A program made the translations under genes and the position numbers. From Macropodus opercularis (Eukaryota; Chordata; Actinopteri; Anabantiformes; Osphronemidae): a DNA stretch of 64,000 nt. Location of the stretch: the NCBI GenBank assembly GCA_030770545.1, contig CM061106.1, forward strand, positions 8,350,001 to 8,414,000, written 5' to 3'. A model generated the notes under the pieces. The model worked only from the letters and a program-made list of their open reading frames with translations. It did no database searches and was not told the origin of the DNA. Numbering within the stretch: the stretch's first letter is position 1; each line of letters opens with the position of its first letter. Shown piece after piece: positions 44,332 through 54,379 of this stretch.

Positions 44332-45690
44332 CAATGGGGAAAAAAAGTATTTAGTCAGCCACCGATCGTGCAAGTTCTCCCGCTTAAAATGATGACAGAG
44401 GTCTGTAATTTTCATCATAGGTAGACTTCAACTATGAGAAACAGAATGTGGAAAAAAAATCCAGGAAATCACATTGTAGGATTTTTAAAGAATTTATTTA
44501 TAAATTCCAGTGTAAAATAAGTATTTGGTCAATAACAACTGTTCAACTCAATACTTTGTAATATAACCTTTGTTGACAATGACAGAGGTCAAGCGTTTCC
44601 TGTAGGTCTTCACCAGGTTTGCACACACTGTAGCTGGTATTTTGGCCCATTCTTCCATGCAGATCTCCTGTAGAGCAGTGGTGTTTTGGGGCTGTCGCTG
44701 GGCAACACGGGCTTTCAACTCCCTCCACAGATTTTCTATAGGGTTGAGGTCTGGAGACTGGCTAGGCCACTCCAGGACCTTGAAATGTTTCTTACGGAGC
44801 CACTCCTTCGTTGCCTGGGCGGTGTGCTTGGGATCATTGTCATGCTGGAAGACCCAGCCACGTCTCATCTGACCACATGACGTTCTCCCAATCCTCCTCT
44901 GGATCATCCACATGGTCACGGGCAAACTTTAGACGGGCCTGGACATGTGTTTTCTTAAGCAGGGGGACACCTCTGGCACTGTAGGATTTGATTCCCTGTC
45001 GGCGTAGTGTGTTACTGATGGTAGCCTTTGTTACTTTGGTCCCAGCTCTCTGCAGGTCATTCACCAGGTCCCCCCGTGTAGTTCTGGGATTTTTGCTCAC
45101 CGTTCTCATGATCAGTTTGACCCCACGGGATGAGATCTTGCGTGGAGCCCCAGATCGAGGGAGATTGTCAATTACCTTGTGTGTCTTCCATTTCCTAATG
45201 ATTGCTCCCACAGTTGATTTGTTCACACCAAGCTGCTTGCCTATTGTAGATACACTCTTCCCAGCCATGTGCGGGTCTACAATTTTGCTCCTGGTGTCCT
45301 TCGACAGCTCTTTGGTCTTGGCCATGGTGGCGTTTGGAGTCTGACTGTTTGATGCTGTAGTCAGTTGTCTTTTATACAGATAACGAGTTCAAACAGGTGC
45401 CATTAATACAGGTAACAAGTGGAGGACAGAAGAGCTTCTTAAAGAAGAAGTTACAGGTTTGTGAGAGCCAGAAATCTTGCTTGTTTGTAGGTGACCAAAT
45501 ACTTATTTTACTCAGGAATTTATAAATAAATTCTTTAAAAATCCTACAATGTGATTTCCTGGATTTTTTTCCACATTCTTTTTCTCATAGTTGAAGTGTA
45601 CCTATGATGAAAATTACAGACCTCTGTCATCATTGTAAGTGGGAGAACTTGTACAATTGGTGTCTGACTAAATACTTTTTTTCCCCATTG
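44332..45690 (-). mobile_element. Tc1-like transposon with about 200-bp TIRs and internal deletion
   Basis: The ends are CAATGGGGAAAAAAAGTATT at the left and its mirror AAATACTTTTTTTCCCCATTG at the right, in a TA target (44330-44331 and 45691-45692). The inverted repeats extend about 200 bp inward. The two transposase pieces inside are on the minus strand. The element entered a (TA)n run at the end of Penelope-like copy 1. Confidence 0.9.
44548..45325 (-). pseudogene. Tc1 transposase, central part deleted
   Basis: MAKTKELSKDTRSKIVDPHM starts at 45325 and holds the paired-like DNA-binding half (GVNKSTVGAIIRKWKTHKVI). It reaches WENVMWSDETW, where the first catalytic Asp is WSDET. The sequence then jumps into another frame with WVFQHDNDPKHTAQATKEWL (second catalytic Asp) and ends SVIVNKGYITKY, stop at 44548. 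About 60-plus residues normally present between these blocks are missing. The deletion joins them out of frame, so the copy is dead but may move in trans because the TIRs remain. Confidence 0.88.
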
Positions 45691-45696
45691 TATAGT

Positions 45697-47431
45697 TAAT
45701 GTCCCTCCTCGCCCCCCGTGGGCGGTCTCATCCATCCAAGCTCGGGTCCTCTACCAGAGGCCTGGGAGCTTGAGGGTTCTGCGCAGTATCTTAGCTGTTC
45801 CTAGGACTGCACTTTTCTGGACTGAGATGTCTGAGGTCTTTCCTGGGATCTGTTCTAGCCACTCCTCCAGTTTGGGGGTTACTGCCCCGAGTGCTCCGAT
45901 CACCACGGGCACCACTTTCGCCTTGACTTTCCAGGCCTTCTCAAGTTCTTCTTTGAGCCCCTGGTATTTCTCTAATTTCTCGAGTTCCTTCTTTCTGATG
46001 TTAGCATCGCAAGGTATTGCTATGTCAACCACAACGGCTTGTCTCTGCTGTTTGTCCACCACCACAATGTCCGGTTGGTTCGCCATTACCATTTTATCTG
46101 TCTGTATCCGGAAGTCCCACAGGATCTTGGCTCGGTCGTTCTCTACCACCTTAGGGGGTGTTTCCCACCTAGACCTTGGTACTTCCAGTCCGTACTCTGC
46201 ACAGATGTTCCTGTACACTATACCAGCCACTTGGTTATGACGCTCCATGTATGCCTTTCCTGCCAGCATCTTACACCCTGCAGTTATGTGCTGGATTGTC
46301 TCAGAGGCCTCTTTGCACAGCCTGCACCTGGGGTCTTGTCGGGTGTGGTATATCTGGGCCTCTATTGCTCTGGTGCTCAAGGCCTGTTCCTGTGCAGCCA
46401 TGATTAGTGCCTCTGTGCTGTCTTTCAGTCCAGCCCTTTCTAGCCATTGGTAGGATTTCTTGATATCAGCCACTTCAGTTATCTGGCGGTGGTACATCCC
46501 ATGTAGGGGCCTGTCCTCCCATGATGGCACCTCCAGCACCTCTGCCTCCCCTTTTCGCTGCCTGAGACACTCACTGAGCACTTTATCCATTGGAGCCATC
46601 CTCCGAATGTATTCATGGATCTTGGAGGTTTCATCCTGTATTGTGCTTTGGACACTTACTAGTCCTCTGCCTCCCTCATGGCGCTTAGTGTATAGTCTCA
46701 GGGTGCTGGATTTCGGGTGGAACCCTCCATGCATGGTGAGGAGCTTTCGAGTTTTCACATCTGTGGTCTGTATCTCTTCCTTTGGCCAGCTTATTATTCC
46801 TGCGGGGTATCGGATGACTGGCAAGGCATAGCTGTTAATTGCCCGGACCTTGTTTCTACCATTGAGCTGACTCCTTAGGACTTGCCTTACTCGTTGCAGG
46901 TATTTGTTTGTTGCTGCGTTTCTTGTAGCCTCTTCGAGGTTGCCATTTGCCTGTGGGATACCAAGGTACTTGTAGCTGTTCTCAATGTCTGTTATTGTGC
47001 CCTCGGGGAGTGAGACCCCTTCTGTATGGACTACCTTCCCTCTCTTGGTCACCATCCGGCCACACTTCTCTAGTCCGAATGACATTCCGATGTCATTGCT
47101 GTAGATCCTGGTTGTGTGGATCAGTGAGTCAATGTCTCTCTCGCTCTTGGCGTACAGCTTGATGTCATCCATGTAGAGGAGGTGACTGATGGTGGCCCCA
47201 TTTCTGAGTTGGTATCCGTAGCCAGTCTTGTTGATTATTTGGCTGAGGGGATTCAGACCTATGCAGAACAGCAGTGGGGACAGAGCATCTCCTTAGTATA
47301 TGCCACATTTGATGGACACTTGTGCAATTGGCTTCCCGTTGGCCTCAAGGGTGGTTTTCCACAGCCTCATCGAGTTTGCAACGAACGCTCTTAGAGTCCT
47401 GTTGATGTTATACATCTCCAAGCATTCACTG

Positions 47432-47436
<5 letters not shown>
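45697..47436 (-). mobile_element. R4/Dong/Rex6-like LINE, copy A, 5'-truncated
   Basis: The 3' end (minus strand) is at about 45697, next to the TATA flank of the Tc1; the 5' truncation is at about 47436, in (TA)n. It codes for the RT C-terminal half and an endonuclease (next entry). The 3' UTR segment GTCCCTCCTCGCCCCCCGTG is identical to that of copy B at 47507. Confidence 0.85.
45751..47430 (-). pseudogene. RT and restriction-like endonuclease of LINE copy A
   Basis: From the truncated 5' side: ECLEMYNINRTLRAFVANSM, then CGIY followed by TAA at 47293-47295 where the RT motif Tyr-Gln-Gly-Asp is expected, then GDALSPLLFCIGLNPLSQII and SHLLYMDDIKLYAKSE (the catalytic M-D-D). The clean frame 45751-47172 continues through the thumb. 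Next comes a Cys-x2-Cys-x8-His-x4-Cys knuckle (CRLCKEASETIQHITAGC), and a restriction-like endonuclease segment (QPDIVVVDKQQRQAVVVDIA). That domain order is typical of R2/R4/Dong/Rex6-type LINEs. Confidence 0.82.

Positions 47437-47496
<60 letters not shown>
47437..47496 (+). repeat. (TA)n between LINE copies
   Basis: About 30 TA units between the 5' side of copy A and the 3' side of copy B. Confidence 0.97.
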
Positions 47497-47501
<5 letters not shown>

Positions 47502-47506
47502 ATGAA

Positions 47507-48574
47507 ATGTCCCTCCTCGCCCCCCGTGGGCGGTCTCATCCATCCAAGCTCGGGTCCTCTACCAGAGGCCTGGGAGCTTGAGGGTTCTGCGCAGTATCTT
47601 AGCTGTTCCTAGGACTGCACTTTTCTGGACTGAGATGTCTGAGGTCTTTCCTGGGATCTGTTCTAGCCACTCCTCCAGTTTGGGGGTTACTGCCCCGAGT
47701 GCTCCGATCACCACGGGCACCACTTTCGCCTTGACTTTCCAGGCCTTCTCAAGTTCTTCTTTGAGCCCCTGGTATTTCTCTAATTTCTCGAGTTCCTTCT
47801 TTCTGATGTTAGCATCGCAAGGTATTGCTATGTCAACCACAACGGCTTGTCTCTGCTGTTTGTCCACCACCACAATGTCCGGTTGGTTCGCCATTACCAT
47901 TTTATCTGTCTGTATCCGGAAGTCCCACAGGATCTTGGCTCGGTCGTTCTCTACCACCTTAGGGGGTGTTTCCCACCTAGACCTTGGTACTTCCAGTCCG
48001 TACTCTGCACAGATGTTCCTGTACACTATACCGGCCACTTGGTTATGACGCTCCATGTATGCCTTTCCTGCCAGCATCTTACACCCTGCAGTTATGTGCT
48101 GGATTGTCTCAGAGGCCTCTTTGCACAGCCTGCACCTGGGGTCTTGTCGGGTGTGGTATATCTGGGCCTCTATTGCTCTGGTGCTCAAGGCCTGTTCCTG
48201 TGCAGCCATGATTAGTGCCTCTGTGCTGTCTTTCAGTCCAGCCCTTTCTAGCCATTGGTAGGATTTCTTGATATCAGCCACTTCAGTTATCTGGCAGTGG
48301 TACATCCCATGTAGGGGCCTGTCCTCCCATGATGGCACCTCCAGCACCTCTGCCTCCCCTTTTCGCTGCCTGAGACACTCACTGAGCACTTTATCCATTG
48401 GAGCCATCCTCCGAATGTATTCATGGATCTTGGAGGTTTCATCCTGTATTGTGCTTTGGACACTTACTAGTCCTCTGCCTCCCTCATGGCGCTTAGTGTA
48501 TAGTCTCAGGGTGCTGGATTTCGGGTGGAACCCTCCATGCATGGTGAGGAGCTTTCGAGTTTTCACAAGGAAAT
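47507..48574 (-). mobile_element. R4/Dong/Rex6-like LINE, copy B, shorter 5' truncation
   Basis: It codes from VKTRKLLTMHGGFHPKSSTL (about 48566) to KILRRTLKLPGLW (stop at 47559), in one clean minus-strand frame. Against copy A I noticed only two base changes over about 1 kb (one gives MYHCQ for MYHRQ). It has the same 3' UTR and is flanked by (TA)n on both sides. It lacks the RT catalytic motif, so it cannot move by itself. Confidence 0.88.
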
Positions 48575-48576
48575 AG

Positions 48577-48577
<1 letters not shown>

Positions 48578-48608
<31 letters not shown>
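48578..48608 (+). repeat. (TA)n after LINE copy B
   Basis: About 15 TA units adjoining the truncated end of copy B. Confidence 0.95.
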
Positions 48609-48613
<5 letters not shown>

Positions 48614-48683
48614 TTACGTATGTAACAGTTACCTGAGCCTGTGCACCTCAATCCTAATTGGACTACTCACTTAACCCATAACT

Positions 48684-49060
48684 TTCCTTCACCTAACCCC
48701 TAACCCTGGGACCTGATCACCCCAGGGGGCCGCCCTTAGAGGAGGGTGTCTAGTGGTAAATGGCCAAAACGCCCGATGAACCTAAGGTACTGGTGATATG
48801 TCCTCACAATTTAATTTTAAACAGAACAACTAAAATAAAACAAAATATTTTACTTTTACCTACTCTAAATCTAACTATTACTTTCCATTGCCTAACCCTA
48901 AATTGGAAAATAACCTCAGTTTAAATCTTAACTCAACCTTCTACTAACCCTAACCCTATGCCTAACCCTAACCGTAAGAACTTTATACAACTAAACCCAA
49001 CCTGAGCTCCCTCCTAACCCTAACCATTAGACCTTAGTGCCTAACCCTAAAAGTCAGATT
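48684..49060 (+). repeat. Interspersed telomere-like CCCTAA tracts
   Basis: Short runs of CTAACCCTAACC and CCTAACCCTAAACC-like words recur at about 48690, 48890, 48948-48978, 49012 and 49041, separated by unrelated bases. They match the vertebrate telomere repeat (TTAGGG)n on the opposite strand, but no run is longer than about 3 units. Confidence 0.7.
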
Positions 49061-50120
49061 AACAGTCTAAAGTTAAACACGTAATCTAAACCTAAACAGT
49101 AGGATTTAATGTCTAACAATAAAATAAACAGTCCAAGAGCTGAAAAACTTTAGCCTAAACCTTAAGGACAAACCTGCAACCCAGAGGTGCATGTACGGAA
49201 ATACCAATCTGTACCCTCTTAGAATAGCGGCGTTTGCTCCTCTCTATATCCAAAGACCTACAATTCTCCTGGAAAGTAACTCAGTATCAGGGAACATGAG
49301 TGACAAGCGACGAGTGACGGCCCGTGCCTTACCCCTTGGCTCTCTACACCAAACTGCCTAGTCGCAAGATAAAGGGCGGGGAGAGTCATTGAGAAATAAT
49401 TCCCCCTAACCTTGCCTGAGCCCCGGACAACCTGTTCTCATGAAAAACTGAAAAGAGTTACTACTATCATCATTTCCTCTGACATTCCACGGGACGGAAG
49501 TGGGAGGAGGGCGACAGAGTACGCCTAACCTGGTGGGATTGCGGATCAGCATAACCATGTGCTTCCGCTTCCTTCTCATCAAAGTCCTTTTTGCCTTCTG
49601 CTCCTGATGGGTCAACCAACAACACTTGAAACTCAAATACTTACACCCGACCTCCACGGGGTAGAGGTCCTGATGGAGAAACAGAGCACATACTACCTGA
49701 CAGTATTACTTTTAACAAATCATATACTTATGCTCCTTCTGGCCCCCCCTTCCCAAATTGACCTTTTTCAAGATATATTTAGGATAGGATATAATACAAG
49801 TGAAGAAGAAGAATAATATAATATATCAAAAATGTCTTCCTCCACAGACTACAATCACAATGGATCCTGGGAAACACAATGAGAAACAAGAACTCACCAG
49901 AACCATGTTTTAACTATTTCAAACAAGACACCATCTCAGCCTAATAGAAAGAAACAATGGCTTATATACCATACCAAAATTCTTTACCAAAAGACAAAAT
50001 TGGCTAAAGAACTCGGTCCACCCGGCCAGACCCACCGAGCAGACCAACATGTGCCTGGAAGGCAACAGCATTAATTGGACCCACACAACCTTGCAGATTC
50101 TGGAAGAATTACAAAAAAAC
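49061..50120 (+). other. Leader or UTR of Penelope-like copy 2; no gene assigned
   Basis: C- and A-rich sequence between the telomere-like tracts and the Gag-like segment. Open frames at 49559-49816 and on the minus strand have no motif. It is probably part of the element, but this is not shown. Confidence 0.35.
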
Positions 50121-50130
50121 ACAAGACCAG

Positions 50131-50394
50131 ATCAAAGCCAAACTTCAAACCCTACCCATAAATGCCCACAAGTTTGCAAATGAAACAGCCCTACGTTGGT
50201 TCAAGAAGCGATTTCCATACCACAAACCAACAACTATTCGAACTATGATGGACCTACTGCATAACCTTGAAATAACTACAGAAACCCCTAAAAACATCAA
50301 CCAACCTACTACCACTAACAACAAACGCAGACTACCAACAACACAACCTACCAGTGCACGGAAGAAAAGCAGAATCAACAATATGTAAGAAACT
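50131..50394 (+). pseudogene. Basic N-terminal segment of Penelope-like copy 2
   Basis: The frame KAKLQTLPINAHKFANETAL, RWFKKRFPYHKPTTIRTMMD, LLHNLEITTETPKNIN ends in a basic tail (TSARKKSRINNM) at TAA. It precedes the SGNH block with several stops between. The basic tail suggests nucleic-acid binding. I do not recognise the domain; it may be the first part of the element's polyprotein. Confidence 0.45.
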
Positions 50395-50596
50395 ATTGTT
50401 GAAACAACCCCACAATCTTTCACAAGCCAATCTACGGATGCACGAGACCCAAGATCCAACACAAGATAAACAAGAACTTCCAAACAGAGGAGACACGTAA
50501 TTAGACGCCCTCCTTGACCTAATCCAAAAACAGAGGGACCCAAATTTACAAGACATGACCATCATGGTAACAAGATCCAGAAATGGACCCTAAAAC

Positions 50597-51095
50597 CAGA
50601 AAGACCAGTTCTTATCCTTGGAGACTCCAATTTAAGCAGACTGCCACCGATTTCAGACAGTCGGGTCCAAGTAGACTCATACCCAGGAGCCAAAACCTCG
50701 CACACCAAGTACTTACTGGAACACTAGACCCCCATCTCGAATGATACAAAGACAGCGATTCTATCCTTTGGCCTCAATGAAAGAGAGATAAATAACACCA
50801 ACCTGATGAGAAATAAAATACAAGGCCTCTTAAACACAGCTCTGAAGACATTCCCATCCTCTAACATCCTCATACCACTCCTTAACTACACAGACCAACT
50901 ACCAACCAACGTGAAACGCAACATCAAGTCTTCCAACCAAATGATCATGGAAACAGGACAACGGATCCCAACAATTCAACAATCCCAATTCCTAACTGAA
51001 ATTGACCAAATACATTGGACAACCAAAACAGGCCAGACCATTTGGGAATACTGGCAACATTGTTTAGAACTGGTCCCAAAACAAGACCGGACAAG
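50597..51095 (+). pseudogene. SGNH/GDSN hydrolase-like domain of Penelope-like copy 2
   Basis: RPVLILGDSNLSRLPPISDS (block I GDSN) is followed by VQVDSYPGAKTSHTKYLLEH, then a TAG. Then come TAILSFGLNEREINNTNL (block III), TFPSSNILIPLLNYTDQLPT and IDQIHWTTKTGQTIWEYW (His block, in 50806-51099). The order and spacing match copy 1 although the sequences differ strongly. Known for the fold: Ser of GDS, Gly, Asn and His form the active site and oxyanion hole. Stops and shifts show it is decayed. Confidence 0.65.
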
Positions 51096-51439
51096 CTGAA
51101 ACCCTACCACCTCTGCAAGACTGTAATTAACCTATCTACTTGCCAACAAATTTCACCCAAACACCTAGAACTGTTGAACAAGGGCCTCTCATTCATTCCC
51201 ACGGCCACAAGACACCAAGACGTTCACAAATCTCTAGCAGGATCACTCCAACAGTATCACAGACACCTCAAACTTTCAGCAGTCTTAACTCCCTTGACAC
51301 ACCGGAAAATAACACCATTTCACCTTAAATCCACCTGGGAACCCAAAGACATCTGATACAACTAGACCACCAAAGTTTAACCAAAATCCCGCTCCAACCA
51401 GAAGATTCCGACCTGACCACAGACGAGATCCGTACACTA

Positions 51440-52553
51440 CAAGAACTCAAAAAAATGACCTCCAAAGTAATTTAAACCGGCTGACAAGGAATCAGCAATA
51501 GTAGTGATGAACAAGGAGGACTACATACAAGAGGCCTTGAGAAAGCTACAAGATGTAACCTATTACCAACCACTGGACCGACCCATGTTTCCTCAAACAA
51601 CCACCCTAGTACACAACATATTGGATTCAATAGCCAAAAAGAAACAACTAACCAACTCACAACTACTCTATCTGAAAGGAGAATCTCCAATTAGACCAAG
51701 ATACTTCTACCTACTCCCAAAAATCCACAAACCTTCAGAAACTTGGACAACCCCCTACAAAATACCCCCTGGCAGACCCATCGTCTCAGATTGCAGAAGC
51801 AAATCCTACAGCTCAGCAGAATACATCAACCATTTCCTGAACACTCTGGCCAAACTACATCAGTTACATCAAAAACACAAACAATTTCATTTAAAAAATC
51901 TGGACCTTGACCGTCGTAGAACCCTGCTTCCTATTTACCATGGTTGTGGTGAACCTTTACACCAATACTGACACAACCAACGGAATGCAAGCAATTCGCA
52001 ATATCTTAAACAAGTACCCGGACCCATCAAGACCGGACCAAGAAATACTCCAACTCCTATATCTCAACCTGACTGGCAACGACTTTGAATTCAATGGGAA
52101 ATATTACCTGCAAATCAAAGGAATTGCAATGGGAGATTCTGCATATGCAGACATGTAAATGGCAGAATGGGAGGAATAGGTAATCCCAAAATGCACTAAA
52201 GCACCAACTGCCTTCTTCAGATACTTGGATGACATCTGGGGAATTTGGCCTCACTTAAAGGAAGATTTCAAGGAATTTGTAAACACCCTCAATGACCACC
52301 ACCAGTCCAAACCTTAAAACGAACCCTTCACCAGAACCAAGTGAACTTGATTCACTCGATTCAACCACTTTCAAAGGACCCACCTTCCACAAAACACACA
52401 AACTGGACAGGTCTACTTTAAAGACACAGACACAGATGCCCTACTCCACAAACAAAGCTTCCACCCAAAACACACCTTCAGAGGGATTGTACAATCTCAA
52501 CTCCTCAGGTTCAAAAGACTATGCACAAGATCTAGAGACAGAAATGAGGCAAC
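51440..52553 (+). pseudogene. Penelope-like reverse transcriptase, copy 2, cut by an LTR
   Basis: ESAIVVMNKEDYIQEALRKL (51490 on), YFYLLPKIHKPSETW and PPGRPIVSDCRSKSYSSAEY give the N-terminal RT motifs. After frame changes, VVNLYTNTDTTNGMQAIRNI, IKGIAMGDSAYADM, TAA (52156), and FFRYLDDIWGIWPHLKEDFK follow. DSTTFKGPTFHKTHKLD then shifts to VYFKDTDTDALLHKQSFHPK and HTFRGIVQSQLLRFKRLC. The frame meets the ERV LTR at 52554, inside the motif that normally continues toward the C-terminal linker and endonuclease. It is clearly a Penelope-type RT, inactive. Confidence 0.85.
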
Positions 52554-53124
52554 TGAAGGACTCTAAATAGTTAATTAGTAGTTAAAATGGTAGTTGAAAG
52601 CTTAGATAGGATGCAGGCAGAAAACAGAACAAGCCGAATGCATTAAAGTATAGTTTAAAATACACATCCAGTTTAGAGAATAGTAGAAGAGCACCCAGAC
52701 ACAGGTCATATAACCTTATGTAAAGAAGGGGGTCTAAGCAGAAAATCAGATAAGTTGGGAGTAAAACATGTAAATGTCTGTAGAAGGAATGTGCTTAAAT
52801 TCATAGGTTATGGGGCCACACAGCAACGGAGCAGATAAGACACCAATAAAGCACCAAGGAGACGAACACCAGACCACGGCATCAGGATCCGGTTACACCA
52901 CAGAAAGATGCTCTGTCCAGCATAAAAGTGTGGGTCGAGGGACAGACAGTGTCAGTCAGACTTCGTGCCCTGACTATATGCTGTATGGTATAGGGACAGA
53001 CTGACTCAGGCCTGTAAATTATTATTCTTCAAGTTTGAAATAAAAGCAAGACTGATTTTTATCAGACGTTTCTCCTCATCATTCAGCGAACGCGCAGAGC
53101 TGGGATTGGAAGAGCAGCTCAACA
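52554..53124 (+). mobile_element. ERV LTR inserted in Penelope-like copy 2
   Basis: It begins TGAAGGACTC right after the RT frame and ends AACA at 53121-53124. It holds a CATAAAAG TATA-like box (about 52919) and GAAATAAAAGCAAG (about 53037) as poly(A) signal. A 4-bp gap (AACT) leads to the primer-binding site, so this is the 5' LTR. The related fragment is at 11114-11469. No complete second LTR is in the window. Confidence 0.8.
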
Positions 53125-53128
53125 AACT

Positions 53129-53146
53129 TGGTGACCCCGACGTGAT
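53129..53146 (+). other. Primer-binding site for tRNA-Trp
   Basis: TGGTGACCCCGACGTGAT is complementary to the 3' end of vertebrate tRNA-Trp, the primer type also used by avian alpharetroviruses. It sits 4 bp after the LTR end, as expected for a retrovirus-like element. Confidence 0.85.
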
Positions 53147-53972
53147 GGTGAAGGAGAGACAGAACTGACGACCTGTTTGTAACACAGTTGCCCGGGCAAA
53201 ATCAAGGTAAGCAGAAAACCTGTTAAAATTCAAATTTCTGCATATTGAAAATGCTAAAATAACTGTGTCATGGATAGGAATCCAGTTCTGTAAATTAAAA
53301 TTTGAAGAATAATAATTAATTAAAAAAGAAAAAGGATAAGAGATAAGTTAAAAGTAAAAGACTAAAAAGGATAAGAGATAAGTAAAAAAAAAAAAAAAAG
53401 AGTAAAAAGTGTAAGAGAATTGAAATCACGGGTGTGGTGCCTATAATGTCCTGACAAGGACATTAAAACACCTCTGTTGTGGTAGTGAGACAACTAAGAA
53501 TACGGCCACTAGTTGGGAAACTGCAGACACAAATTAAAAACAAAAAGACAAAAAAACGGTGAAGTGTCTGAAAGATTCCGGTTTGGTATAACCTAGGGAT
53601 TTTGTGCTCCCTTAAAATACTGAGTTCTGAACCTCTGTTGTGATTGGAGTGACGGTGAGTGCAATTTGCGGCATCGGCAGCTGCCACTAGCGGCCGTGGC
53701 ATCTAGGAGAAATGTCGCGGCATCTCGGAGAATTGAAGAAGAGTCGTGTAGGACTAATGTGGCATATTGTGGTAACTTGGCCAAATGTGGCATCCACTAG
53801 AACCTTCCACTGGTTTGTCAGGGGGTTGGGGGGCTACAGGTTGAAAAATACATTTGAGATCCATTGGCAAGAATATTTCATTTATTCAGGTGTTTATTGC
53901 CCTACCAACGTCTTCAAAATAAAACTCTTGTATTATATTTTCATCATGCTATTTTAAATTGTTTCACGCTAT
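53147..53972 (+). mobile_element. ERV leader, no viral genes
   Basis: A possible major splice donor (CAAGGTAAGC, about 53206) follows the primer-binding site, then A-rich sequence with repeated AAAAGGATAAGAGATAAGT words. No Gag, Pol or Env frame was recognised before the next LTR-like region, so the provirus is deleted or decayed. Confidence 0.55.
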
Positions 53973-54248
53973 TGTAACAGACTTTATTTGATTCTGTCAT
54001 ATGTATTAATTCTGTACGTTCTGGTGCTCATTGTGTATGTGTGTGTGCAATGTGTTTTCCCCTCGGGGCTTGCCGTATACAGGTTTGTGCATGCACACTT
54101 GATATATACTTGAGTGTCACGGGATTTTCAGGCGGGTTAATACATGTGTGGCAGAGAATAAAGCGAAGGAAAGTTCGGACGACTGTCGTTTAATAGTTTT
54201 CTTATTTCTAATTATTTTAGGCGAACCCCGCACAAACGCTCGGTCACA
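53973..54248 (+). mobile_element. Ty3/gypsy LTR (left end approximate)
   Basis: TGTAACAGAC near 53973 is a possible start. TATATACTTG (about 54103) is TATA-like, GAATAAAGCG (about 54158) a poly(A) signal, and GGTCACA the end at 54248. The gypsy primer-binding site follows. No second copy is in the window to confirm the limits. Confidence 0.55.
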
Positions 54249-54249
54249 T

Positions 54250-54263
54250 TGGTGGCAGCGGTG
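54250..54263 (+). other. Primer-binding site for tRNA-Leu
   Basis: TGGTGGCAGCGGTG matches the complement of the 3' end of tRNA-Leu (UAG/AAG type), with 14 bases matching before divergence. Confidence 0.65.
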
Positions 54264-54379
54264 TTGTTTTGTTTTATTTGCGTCATGTGGCTCAGTGTTA
54301 CAGCATGTGTTTAACTAGTTAGTTTACAGTTAAAAGTTCTTAGTCAAGCTAGCACGCGCGGATTCAACATTGACGCGGC

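Noticed and set aside
45770..48576. Several plus-strand open frames of 70-156 codons, repeated twice
   Set aside because: They are antisense shadows of the minus-strand LINE copies A and B.
48684..49060. True interstitial telomere array
   Set aside because: Runs are at most about three units and are interrupted by unrelated bases; described only as telomere-like.
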